Shown here one piece after another: positions 7,484 through 14,912 of a stretch of 36,444 bases of DNA. Position numbers and translations under genes: made by a program. The DNA is taken from positions 1-36,444 of the forward strand of contig NZ_CAMVPN010000015.1 in NCBI RefSeq assembly GCF_947169325.1. Direction: 5' to 3'. Origin of the DNA: an uncultured Methanobrevibacter sp. (GTDB lineage Archaea > Methanobacteriota > Methanobacteria > Methanobacteriales > Methanobacteriaceae). The stretch's first letter is position 1. Every line of letters begins with the position of its first letter. The notes below the pieces were generated by a model. The model did no database searches. It was given only the letters and a program-made list of their open reading frames with translations, and was not told the origin of the DNA.

Positions 7484-8545
7484 TTAAGCTATTTCATACC
7501 TTAAAATAGCCGCCATGCCTCCCAGGCTTTCCAGTTGTTTTCCGCCTTCATGTTCACTGCTGATGACCATCACTTCCCCTTTCATGTTTTCAACCATGTC
7601 CATCAACTCGCCCATGTTCTCGCTGGCGACCTTTGTGTCCAAAATCAGAAGCTGGCCGACCGCACCCATGTTGATTGCGTTTTTGACTTCCCTTAAACCG
7701 TAGGCGATTTTTGAGGAATTCCTGCCAATCTGTTCAAGCAGATTATTGATGGCACCCATTTCAATTGCCACCCTATTCTCAGAGGTCAGCTTTTCAACCG
7801 TTCCCTTTTTAAGGACTTCACTTATTCCCACACGGCCTCCGGAGCCAGTACTTTCAATAATGGATATCTTTGCCAAATCCTTGTGCTTTTCCTTGAGATA
7901 ATCATAAAAATCATTTTTAACAAAGCCAGGGCCTGCAAGAACAATGTTTTGAATGTTATCGAACTTGACGATTGATTCAATTACCTTTTCGTAGAATTTG
8001 ATGATGTTTTTCTGCCTGTTCTTGTCGACTATCCTTTTTCCGGAAACGCTTCCCTTGATTGGACCGTAATACTCTATTCCGAACTGCCTCATCAATCCCA
8101 TTGTTGCAGTATCATCTTCAAGAACGACTATGATTGCTGACAATTTCTTGGATGCGTCGATTGCCTGGTTGAGCCTTTTGATTGCCCATTTTGGCCAATG
8201 GTCTTTTTTGATTTTGATTGGAGTGTTCAATTTGACCTCCAATGTGTGGTGGGATCCAAGGGGAATCAGATCTTCAGGACCTCTTGTGATGACCCCAGTC
8301 AATCTCAATTTTCCAGTGAAGAGATGGAAACTGATGTTTTCAATGTCCAAACCCAAGTAAAACGTTTTCTTGACACCTCTGTCACTTCTCAGCTTGTCTC
8401 CAGTGTTATCCTGTATACGGCGTGTTGTCTTGGAAGATGCATTGTCTTCCACCTCAATTATGTGGGACAGATGCCACAAATCGTCCAATGTTTCCGGAAC
8501 CACTTCTATTATTCCCTCTTTCGTGTCTTGTTTTATGATTTTCAT
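7484..8545 (-). CDS. pelA: mRNA surveillance protein Pelota (Dom34 homologue)
   Basis: The 353-residue length and three-domain order match archaeal Pelota: an N-terminal Sm-like domain (1-130, beginning KIIKQDTKEGIIEVVPETLDDLWHL), a central eRF1-like domain (about 135-260, with VLAGPGFVKNDF where eRF1 would carry GGQ-equivalent structures in domain 2) and a C-terminal L7Ae-like domain (about 265-353, ending GGKQLESLGGMAAILRY). Pelota with aEF1A/ABCE1 recognises stalled ribosomes and splits them. No strong ribosome binding site is visible before the ATG at 8545. It is probably transcribed separately from the upstream-lying Rpn-like gene, which is divergent. Confidence 0.95.
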   Translation of the reverse strand: MKIIKQDTKEGIIEVVPETLDDLWHLSHIIEVEDNASSKTTRRIQDNTGDKLRSDRGVKKTFYLGLDIENISFHLFTGKLRLTGVITRGPEDLIPLGSHHTLEVKLNTPIKIKKDHWPKWAIKRLNQAIDASKKLSAIIVVLEDDTATMGLMRQFGIEYYGPIKGSVSGKRIVDKNRQKNIIKFYEKVIESIVKFDNIQNIVLAGPGFVKNDFYDYLKEKHKDLAKISIIESTGSGGRVGISEVLKKGTVEKLTSENRVAIEMGAINNLLEQIGRNSSKIAYGLREVKNAINMGAVGQLLILDTKVASENMGELMDMVENMKGEVMVISSEHEGGKQLESLGGMAAILRYEIA

Positions 8546-8734
8546 GCTTTCAAAAATATTATATTGTTACTTGTTAATGAAATTAACCCAAAAGTTTTTC
8601 ATGATGAAAACAAAATTGATTTTATCTTGTTAAATTGATTTTAACTGCTTAAATTTACTTCATTCTTAAAATTAACTTTATATATTGGAGTAATCTAACA
8701 TTAAAATAACCAAAATTAAAAGAGGTGGAAAAAA

Positions 8735-9652
8735 ATGGATAATGAAGAAGTTTTTGATAATGAACTTGTAGACAAATTCGATGCTGAAGATACCATTTTC
8801 AATAATTGCATGGTAGATTTCAGCGAATTTCCGAAATATATCACCCACTACGATGACATCAAAGGCCCATACTCTACAAAGTACATGTCCCCAGCATTTA
8901 AAAATTTGAATTTGGACACAGTTTTTGAAAGAACCAATAAGAATCTTGTTGATATCGAACATCACTCCCAATTGAACTCCAATTTGCTGAGGAGGGACTT
9001 CAATTACATGACCACAGTACATGAAGCAACAAAAAGGATTTTAGACCCTTTCATTTTCAATACCGGAGAAGTTCCAAAAGAAACTGTTGATTATGCAAAC
9101 CAAACATCATTCTACAATCCCAAATTCTTCAACACCGTGGAAGAATTGGGAATGGCAAACCTTAATAACCTCCGGTACAAAGTTTCACACAAAGATGAAC
9201 TGAATCAGAGCGATGCGCTTGATTTGATTTGGTTGATGAAATCAGGCATCGACATGAATCGAGAGGATTTGCTTCTCGAACTGACCGTTGATATTTGGGC
9301 TAAAGCCGTGGCCCCAAAATGGATGTTAGACTCCATAAGAAAAAACTTATTAATATGGGCAAAAAAATATTTAGTAAACAAAGAGAAAATAAAAATATTT
9401 AAAAAGGCGATTAAAATGGCAAAAATTGAAATCAAAACTTTTGAAGAACAAATGCGAATAGCCGGCATTGCAGGAGAACTAGAAAGAGCCGAAGAAAGAG
9501 GAATAGAAAAAGGACGGGAAGAGGCACGTGATACTGAAAAATTCTTCATCACCAAACTCCTGGAAAAAAACACTCCTGAAGAAATATCTGAAGAATACGG
9601 CATTTCACTTGAACGCATTCTCAAAATCAAAAATGATAATAACCAACAATAA
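8735..9652 (+). CDS. Rpn/PD-(D/E)XK-family nuclease-like protein (putative RpnL)
   Basis: The 305-residue protein shows the build of the recombination-promoting nuclease family. The N-terminal half contains LDTVFERTNKNLVDIEHHS (about residues 70-88), which resembles the D-x(n)-IE-x-Q active site of PDDEXK_2/Rpn nucleases, followed by an RRDFNYM helix like the family R...YY element. The C-terminal tail is charged (RAEERGIEKGREEARDTEK) and closes with an EEISEEYGISLERILKIK unit, the usual Rpn ending. Compared with classic Rpn the N-terminus is diverged (E-x-H instead of E-x-Q), so nuclease activity is uncertain. The ribosome binding site GAGGTGG is 6 bases from ATG. An internal ATG (9416) and a downstream duplicate of the tail are described separately. 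Confidence 0.65.
   Translation: MDNEEVFDNELVDKFDAEDTIFNNCMVDFSEFPKYITHYDDIKGPYSTKYMSPAFKNLNLDTVFERTNKNLVDIEHHSQLNSNLLRRDFNYMTTVHEATKRILDPFIFNTGEVPKETVDYANQTSFYNPKFFNTVEELGMANLNNLRYKVSHKDELNQSDALDLIWLMKSGIDMNREDLLLELTVDIWAKAVAPKWMLDSIRKNLLIWAKKYLVNKEKIKIFKKAIKMAKIEIKTFEEQMRIAGIAGELERAEERGIEKGREEARDTEKFFITKLLEKNTPEEISEEYGISLERILKIKNDNNQQ
9416..9652 (+). CDS. Possible intragenic product: C-terminal domain translated from an internal start (RpnS-like)
   Basis: Codon 228 of the Rpn-like gene is ATG, preceded by GGCGAT with a 4-base spacer; translation from here would give a 78-residue protein beginning MAKIEIKTFEEQ. In bacterial Rpn systems a separately translated C-terminal domain (RpnS) neutralises the full-length toxin. 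The support here is positional: the free-standing duplicate at 9755 begins at exactly the homologous ATG. The internal ribosome binding site is weak, and translation has not been shown. Confidence 0.3.
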   Translation: MAKIEIKTFEEQMRIAGIAGELERAEERGIEKGREEARDTEKFFITKLLEKNTPEEISEEYGISLERILKIKNDNNQQ

Positions 9653-9754
9653 CTATTATCATTTAAAATCCCCCCCCCATCTTCCAAATTAATATGGGCA
9701 AAAAAATATTTAATAAACAAAGAAAAAATTAAAATATTTAAAAAGGAGATTAAA

Positions 9755-10015
9755 ATGGCAAAAATTGAAATCAAAACCTTTGAAGAACAAATGCGAATAG
9801 CCGGCATTGCAGGAGAACTAGAACGAGCCGAAGAAAGAGGAATAGAAAAAGGACGGAACGGAGGCATAGAAAAAGGACGGGAAGAGGCACGTAATATTGA
9901 AAAATTCTTCATCACCAAATTTCTTGAAAAAAACACTCCTGAAGAGATTTCTGAAGAATACGGCATTTCACTTGAACGCATTCTCGAAATCAAAAATGAT
10001 AATAACCAACAATAA
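9755..10015 (+). CDS. Free-standing Rpn C-terminal domain (RpnS-like, putative antitoxin)
   Basis: This 86-residue protein is nearly identical to the last 78 residues of the Rpn-like protein, with an 8-residue insertion inside the charged helix, so that it reads GIEKGRNGGIEKGREEAR. It has a better ribosome binding site (AAGGAGAT, 4-base spacer) than the corresponding internal site in the parent gene. It contains no nuclease motifs. In bacterial Rpn systems the C-terminal domain forms a dimer through a helix whose four-residue repeats vary in number and blocks the toxin; this copy, with two extra four-residue units, fits that picture. It could instead be a decaying duplicate, although its frame is intact and its coding differences are mild. 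Role inferred. Confidence 0.55.
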   Translation: MAKIEIKTFEEQMRIAGIAGELERAEERGIEKGRNGGIEKGREEARNIEKFFITKFLEKNTPEEISEEYGISLERILEIKNDNNQQ

Positions 10016-10127
10016 CTATTATCATTTAAAATCCATCCCATCCGCCAAACCTTTAATGTTAATGTATTCCAATCCATTGCCCTTCTACTATAACATTATT
10101 ATATAATTTGAAACAAAAGTAACTTAC

Positions 10128-11429
10128 ATGAATGTTGGAATTATTGGAGGTAGTGACGGTTTGGGCAAAACCCTCATCTACTATTTCAGAGATGAATTTA
10201 ACGTATTTATAACCGGAAGGGATCACAAAAAAGGAAGGGAGGTTGCCAAAGATGCAAAGGTGAATTATATTGAATCAAATGCAGGTTTGGCAAACATCAG
10301 CGACATGCTAATAGTCTCCGTTCCAATACAGCACACATCCGACGTCATTCGTGAAGTTGCCCCGTTCATGAAAGAGGGCTCAGTCATGATTGACGTGACC
10401 TCCATTAAGGAAAAGCCATCCAAAACCATGGCTGAAGTGTTGCCCGATACAATCGAATACATTCCAACACACCCTATTTTCGGCCCTAGAACCACACAAT
10501 TGGACAACCAGGTAATCGTCCTGACAGCAGATAAAAAAGGCAAATGGTATGATAAGGTTTACAGATATCTTGAAAGCAAGAACATGAGAATTATTGAAAC
10601 CACCGCCGAAAAGCACGATTACATGATGAGCATCGTGCAGGTATTGACTCATTTCTCATTCATTTCAACCGCTTCTGCGATTGAAAAGCTGAAAATAGAC
10701 ATATCCGAAACTGAGGATTATGAAAGTCCAATCTATAACCTTATGATAGATTTGATTGCCCGTATCGTTTCACAAAATCCTTATCTGACATATAACATCC
10801 AATCCATGAACAGCAATGGTCCGAAGATTAGGAATACCTTTGCAGATGCAGTGCTTGAACTGAGAGATGCCATCAATGATGGGGATGACAAGAAGTTCAT
10901 GGATATTGCCATAAATGCTACAAAGCATATGGGAGATATCACGAACGCTTTGGGTAGAAGTGACAAGGCAATCAACGGCCTTAACCATGAATACGGCATA
11001 CTATATGATTCTGTTGGCAGAGAGGTTGGATTGAAGCACATCTACTCCGGAAAGATTCATGTCGGCATTCTTGAAGGCTTGGACGGCAAGACCGCATTTT
11101 TAAAAACAGGAAATAAGGTCAAGAATTTAAGGATAGCAAACATTGAAGTCCTAAGCGATGATGAGCTTTACCAGTGGAAACTCGACAATCTTGACAAGAA
11201 AACCGAATCAATCAGCTGCGTGTTCTCCAAAATTGTCCATGTCGAAACCATAGAAAAGACTGTCATGAACATTGACAACATAATCGACATAAGACTGACC
11301 GATGCATACAACGGCCCTCAGATTGATGATGACTCAATCAGCCTGACATTCGAAGTCACCGCATTATCCAAAGATGACATTGAAAATGTCAAGAAACTAT
11401 TCACAGGATTTGGTGGAATCATAAGATAA
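10128..11429 (+). CDS. tyrA: Prephenate dehydrogenase with C-terminal regulatory-type domain
   Basis: The 433-residue protein begins with a TyrA-type NAD(P) Rossmann motif (VGIIGGSDGLGKTL, residues 3-16), followed by TGRD, VSVPIQHT, DVTSIKEKP and the HPIFGPRT catalytic segment (the conserved His of prephenate dehydrogenases), then a helical dimerisation region to about residue 295. It makes 4-hydroxyphenylpyruvate for tyrosine. The last roughly 135 residues (from HIYSGKIHVGILEGLDG) form an extra domain ending in an ACT-like beta-alpha-beta pattern, presumably for feedback control. Length fits methanobacterial TyrA proteins rather than the 280-residue minimal enzyme. It has its own promoter region of about 110 bases after the Rpn duplicate. 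Confidence 0.88.
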   Translation: MNVGIIGGSDGLGKTLIYYFRDEFNVFITGRDHKKGREVAKDAKVNYIESNAGLANISDMLIVSVPIQHTSDVIREVAPFMKEGSVMIDVTSIKEKPSKTMAEVLPDTIEYIPTHPIFGPRTTQLDNQVIVLTADKKGKWYDKVYRYLESKNMRIIETTAEKHDYMMSIVQVLTHFSFISTASAIEKLKIDISETEDYESPIYNLMIDLIARIVSQNPYLTYNIQSMNSNGPKIRNTFADAVLELRDAINDGDDKKFMDIAINATKHMGDITNALGRSDKAINGLNHEYGILYDSVGREVGLKHIYSGKIHVGILEGLDGKTAFLKTGNKVKNLRIANIEVLSDDELYQWKLDNLDKKTESISCVFSKIVHVETIEKTVMNIDNIIDIRLTDAYNGPQIDDDSISLTFEVTALSKDDIENVKKLFTGFGGIIR

Positions 11430-11458
11430 TATTGTTCGAGTTAATGCGAACAAATATT
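11428..11458 (+). terminator. Hairpin immediately after tyrA
   Basis: TTGTTCG pairs with CGAACAA across an 8-base loop (AGTTAATG). With one bulged A, four more AT pairs extend the stem through the tyrA stop codon. There is no long T run directly after it, so it may act as an RNA end or processing hairpin rather than a strict terminator. Confidence 0.45.
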
Positions 11459-11485
11459 AAACTGTCAAAAAGTAATTAAATTCCC

Positions 11486-11508
11486 AATCAAGTTACAACA
11501 ACTTGATT
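11486..11508. other. Perfect 9-base inverted repeat in the tyrA-CDC48 spacer
   Basis: AATCAAGTT and AACTTGATT flank a 5-base ACAAC spacer. It lies about 120 bases upstream of the CDC48 TATA box and is followed by TATTTTTTAAA, so it could be a second tyrA terminator or a protein-binding site. The rest of this 315-base gene-free stretch (11430-11744) is AT-rich promoter and leader DNA. Confidence 0.5.
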
Positions 11509-11630
11509 ATACCTATTTTTTAAAAATCAAAAATAATATTTAAATATATTAACAATTACCTAATCATCACCTTATTTTAATGAAACAAACAGATTTAAAT
11601 CATTCCTGAAAAATTTTTAAAACCGAAACA

Positions 11631-11685
11631 TTTATATAGTAAAACATACACAGATATGTTTGTCAATAAAGTTACAAAAAGTAAC
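11631..11685 (+). promoter_or_regulatory. CDC48 promoter and leader inverted repeat
   Basis: A TATA box TTTATATA (11631-11638) with an upstream purine BRE-like AACCGAAACA predicts transcription starting near 11662 and an unusually long leader of about 80 bases. Inside the leader GTTAC-AAAAA-GTAAC (11671-11685) forms a small inverted repeat. AAGGAGATGAT before the ATG at 11745 is a strong ribosome binding site. Confidence 0.6.
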
Positions 11686-11744
11686 AAAAAGATTGGCCAA
11701 AATAATTTTTACAAAATCATAGCCATAAAAAAGGAGATGATAGC

Positions 11745-13937
11745 ATGGCAGAAAATGAAATCACACTAAAAGTTGCAGAAGCAATATCACAAAAAGACGT
11801 TGGACAAGGCATCGCAAGACTTGATCCAAATGTAATGGATGATTTAGGAATCAAAGAAAGAGACTTGATTGAAATCATCGGAGATAAAAGAACTGCAGCA
11901 ATCGCACTTCCTTCACAAACCGACATTGGTCTTGGAGTAATAAGAATAGATGGGTTAGTACGTAAAAACTCCGGAGCAACAATCGGCGGTGAAGTCACAA
12001 TTAAAAAGACCAAAGCGACCGAAGCCAAAAAGGTTGTTTTGGCACCAATTGAAAATAACATCCGTGTACAGGGCGATGTGCGCGGTTTATTTGCCGGAAA
12101 AGTAATGATGCAAGGCGACATCATCGGATCACAAATCCGTGCACCAAGACCAAGCATGGGCTTCAACAGCCTATTCGATGAACTGATGGACTTTACACCT
12201 GCAATGAAAGAAATCAAGTTCGCAGTGGTTTCCACAAATCCAAAGGACATCGTCATTGTCGGACGCAACACTGAAGTCCAGCTTCACGAGTCCCCAGTTG
12301 ACGTGAGCAAAATCGAAGGTGTCGGAAACCTTGTGGACGTAAGCTACGAAGACATCGGAGGTCTTAAAGACGAAGTCAAAAAAGTAAGGGAAATGATTGA
12401 AATCCCTCTTAAAAGACCGGAACTCTTTGAAAAATTAGGAATCGCACCTCCAAAAGGAGTGCTGATGCACGGACCACCCGGTACAGGTAAGACATTGCTT
12501 GCAAAGGCCGTAGCCAGTGAAAGTGACGCTCACTTCATTGCCATCAACGGGCCGGAAATCATGAGCAAATATGTAGGCGGATCCGAAGAGAACTTAAGGG
12601 AATACTTTGAAGAAGCTGAAGAAAACTCTCCTTCAATCATTTTTATAGATGAATTGGATGCAATTGCACCAAAAAGGGAAGAAACCAATGGTGAAGTTGA
12701 AAGAAGAACCGTTGCTCAACTTCTGACTTTGATGGATGGGCTCAAATCCCGTGGCCAAGTGGTAGTCATCGGTGCAACCAACAGACCTGATTCACTTGAT
12801 CCTGCACTCAGAAGACCTGGAAGATTCGACAGGGAAATAGAAATAGGAGTGCCTGACACCGAAGAGAGAAAAGAAGTGCTTGAAATCCACACAAGAAACA
12901 TGCCTTTAGCAGAGGACGTTGATTTGAATAAAATCGCAACAACTACCCACGGATTCGTTGGAGCAGATCTGGAGTCATTATGTAAGGAAGCAGCGATGAG
13001 GGTTGTCAGAAGAATCCTTCCCGAAATCCAGAACGACGAAGAGATTCCAAAAGAAGTTCTTGAAAAAATCGTGGTAACCGGCGAAGACTTCAGGAACGCT
13101 CAAAAAGAGATTCAGCCTTCAGCGCTCAGGGAAGTTCTCGTGCAGATTCCAGATGTCAAATGGGATGATGTGGGAGGCCTTGAAGACGTCAAACAGGAAC
13201 TCAAGGAAGCTGTTGAATGGCCTTTAAAACACCCTGAAACATTCCAACGCCTCGGAATCAGACCTCCAAAAGGAACACTCCTTTACGGAATTCCTGGAAC
13301 CGGAAAAACCCTGCTTGCAAAAGCTGTGGCTAGTGAAAGTGAAGCGAACTTCATTTCCGTGAAAGGTCCTGAACTTCTATCAAAATGGGTCGGAGAATCC
13401 GAAAAAGGCGTTCGTGAAGTGTTCAGAAAAGCCAAACAGGCCGCACCGACAGTGATCTTTTTCGACGAAATAGATGCAATAGCCAGCGCACGTAGCGGAA
13501 ATGACACTGACAGCGGCGTTACCAAAAGAGTCGTAAACCAATTGCTGACTGAAATGGACGGTTTGGAAGAGCTTCAGGACGTTGCAATCATAGCTGCAAC
13601 AAACAGACCTGACATTCTTGATGCAGGATTAATGAGACCTGGAAGATTCGACAGACACATCCAAGTCAAGGAACCAGACGAAGAAGCAAGAATCTCCATC
13701 TTTGAAGTTCACACCAAAGACATGCCACTGGCAGAAGATGTAAACATCAAAAAACTGGCCAAAAACACTGAAGGATATGTCGGAGCCGACATTGAAGCTG
13801 TTTGCAGAGAGGCTGCAATGTTGACTTTAAGAAATGATCTTGAAGCCAGTGAAATTCCAAACAAATACTTCAAAGAAGCAATAGAGAAAGTAAAACCTGG
13901 ACATGATAAAGAAGAGCAGCTAGTCCAGTACATGTAA
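11745..13937 (+). CDS. CDC48/VAT-type AAA+ ATPase
   Basis: The 730-residue protein has the full archaeal CDC48/p97 plan: an N-terminal double-psi barrel and beta-clam (1-185), a D1 AAA domain with Walker A GPPGTGKT (243-250), Walker [15 protein letters not shown] and the arginine-finger region [12 protein letters not shown], and a D2 domain with Walker A GIPGTGKT (515-522), Walker [17 protein letters not shown] and [10 protein letters not shown]. It unfolds protein substrates and can feed the 20S proteasome. Two details stand out: D2 has Ile where most family members have the second Pro/Gly-type residue, and the C-terminus is VQYM, with Tyr next to last as in proteasome-docking HbYX tails, but Gln where a hydrophobic residue is expected. 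It is monocistronic, with its own promoter and terminator. Confidence 0.96.
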   Translation: MAENEITLKVAEAISQKDVGQGIARLDPNVMDDLGIKERDLIEIIGDKRTAAIALPSQTDIGLGVIRIDGLVRKNSGATIGGEVTIKKTKATEAKKVVLAPIENNIRVQGDVRGLFAGKVMMQGDIIGSQIRAPRPSMGFNSLFDELMDFTPAMKEIKFAVVSTNPKDIVIVGRNTEVQLHESPVDVSKIEGVGNLVDVSYEDIGGLKDEVKKVREMIEIPLKRPELFEKLGIAPPKGVLMHGPPGTGKTLLAKAVASESDAHFIAINGPEIMSKYVGGSEENLREYFEEAEENSPSIIFIDELDAIAPKREETNGEVERRTVAQLLTLMDGLKSRGQVVVIGATNRPDSLDPALRRPGRFDREIEIGVPDTEERKEVLEIHTRNMPLAEDVDLNKIATTTHGFVGADLESLCKEAAMRVVRRILPEIQNDEEIPKEVLEKIVVTGEDFRNAQKEIQPSALREVLVQIPDVKWDDVGGLEDVKQELKEAVEWPLKHPETFQRLGIRPPKGTLLYGIPGTGKTLLAKAVASESEANFISVKGPELLSKWVGESEKGVREVFRKAKQAAPTVIFFDEIDAIASARSGNDTDSGVTKRVVNQLLTEMDGLEELQDVAIIAATNRPDILDAGLMRPGRFDRHIQVKEPDEEARISIFEVHTKDMPLAEDVNIKKLAKNTEGYVGADIEAVCREAAMLTLRNDLEASEIPNKYFKEAIEKVKPGHDKEEQLVQYM

Positions 13938-13966
13938 GGAAGAAACCCCAATTTCTTCCTTTTTTC
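13936..13966 (+). terminator. Intrinsic-type terminator of the CDC48 gene
   Basis: AAGGAAGAAA (13936-13945) pairs perfectly with TTTCTTCCTT (13952-13961) around a CCCCAA loop and runs into a T tract. The stem starts within the stop codon of the gene. Confidence 0.75.
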
Positions 13967-14003
13967 CTCCTTTGTTATTATTAACAATTTTCTAACCATA
14001 TAC

Positions 14004-14029
14004 TGTGGGAAGAACAGACACTTCCCACA
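14004..14029. other. Nine-base perfect hairpin upstream of mmp8
   Basis: TGTGGGAAG and CTTCCCACA flank an 8-base loop (AACAGACA). It is relatively GC-rich for this genome. It ends 15 bases before a TATA-like TTAAATACT (14044-14052) whose predicted start point coincides with the mmp8 ATG. It could be an operator, a back-up terminator for read-through from CDC48, or the end of a convergent signal. Confidence 0.5.
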
Positions 14030-14074
14030 CAACCTCCAAAACATTAAATACTATTTTTAACAATATTTTCAACT

Positions 14075-14908
14075 ATGAGCAAACATGTCATTGAAGCATT
14101 AGGATTAAGCAAAGTAACAGTTGAAAACGGAAAAGTCGTTGACGTTACAAAACCAGAAGTTGATTACTGTCCACTATTCCACAAGTACCAGGGAATTGAA
14201 AAGCTCACCAAAGAGGCAATAGCAAAAAACATCCAGTTCAGAATCGATGACTTTGGAATGTGCACCGCAAACAGACAGTTGAGAATGAAGGACTTTTTAA
14301 GCTTTGGAATATCTGAAATCCTCTCAACACTTCTTGGCGAAGGCGAAATCGACTGTGCAATCATGGTTTGTGAAGGCTGCGGAACAGTCATAATCACTGA
14401 AAGCGAAATGGCACAGGGCGTTGGCGGAAGAGTCTCAGGCCTTGTCGAAACCAGTCCGATACCAGAGCTTTTCGATGAAATCGGAAAGGACAACATTGTC
14501 GACACTAAAACCGCTAAAATCGACCAAGTCGAGGGAATAAGATTAGCCCTCAAAAAAGGATATAAAAACATTGCAGTTACAGTAGCACTTGCAAGCGACA
14601 TTGACGCAATCGAGAAAGTGAAAGAGGAAAATCCTGATGTCAACATTTACGTCTTTGTAGTCCACACATCAAAAAGAAGCCCTGAAGAGGCAAGGAAACT
14701 CTTTGACGGGTGTGACGTTGCAACAGGATGCGCATCCAAAAACATACGGGAAATAGGCGAAGAGGAAAGTCTGAAAACAGTTGGCCAATCAATACCAATA
14801 TTTTCCAAAACAGAATCCGGCAAAAAGTTCATAGAAATGAGATTGGATAAGATTGGTGGTGAAAAGCCTAAAAAGGACAATCCTAAAATACCTGATCCAT
14901 TAATCTAA
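14075..14908 (+). CDS. Methanogenesis marker protein 8 (DUF2099 family)
   Basis: The 277-residue protein matches the methanogen-specific DUF2099 family (methanogenesis marker 8): an N-terminal HVIEALGLSKVTVENGKVVDVTKPEVDYCPLF opening, conserved cysteines in DDFGMCTANRQ and the MVCEGCGTVI motif (CxxC), and a GCDVATGCASKNIRE segment near residue 220. The cysteine clusters suggest metal or Fe-S binding. The family is restricted to methanogens and relatives, with no agreed biochemical role. No ribosome binding site precedes the ATG and a TATA element lies about 27 bases upstream, so the transcript is probably leaderless. The 3' end is 4 bases from the convergent exonuclease gene. Confidence 0.9.
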   Translation: MSKHVIEALGLSKVTVENGKVVDVTKPEVDYCPLFHKYQGIEKLTKEAIAKNIQFRIDDFGMCTANRQLRMKDFLSFGISEILSTLLGEGEIDCAIMVCEGCGTVIITESEMAQGVGGRVSGLVETSPIPELFDEIGKDNIVDTKTAKIDQVEGIRLALKKGYKNIAVTVALASDIDAIEKVKEENPDVNIYVFVVHTSKRSPEEARKLFDGCDVATGCASKNIREIGEEESLKTVGQSIPIFSKTESGKKFIEMRLDKIGGEKPKKDNPKIPDPLI

Positions 14909-14912
14909 TTAA

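Larger units (their letters stand above)
9350..10033 (+). repeat. Tandem direct duplication of the 3' end of the Rpn-like gene
   Basis: Copy 1 runs about 9350-9672 and copy 2 about 9689-10033; both start TTAATATGGGC and end after the shared trailer CTATTATCATTTAAAATCC. The offset is 339 bases, exactly 113 codons, so copy 2 is still in the frame of copy 1 with the copy 1 stop between them. Copies differ by scattered substitutions, many at third codon positions, and by a 24-base in-frame insertion in copy 2 that repeats the GIEKG-coding unit. A run of nine C (9670-9678) lies at the junction and is absent from copy 2. Confidence 0.93.

Noticed and set aside
8198-8638. A 146-codon plus-strand frame opposite the pelota start
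   Set aside because: Lies antisense to the well-conserved pelota N-terminus; translation shows no domain and no ribosome binding site.
8735-10033. Insertion sequence or transposon around the Rpn-like gene
   Set aside because: Rpn proteins are sometimes labelled transposases, but no terminal inverted repeats or target-site duplication could be seen; the duplication is confined to the 3' end of the gene.
9205-10077. A 290-codon minus-strand open frame spanning the Rpn duplication
   Set aside because: Serine-rich low-complexity translation, antisense to two genuine coding copies whose plus-strand frame shows third-position substitutions and a family tail.
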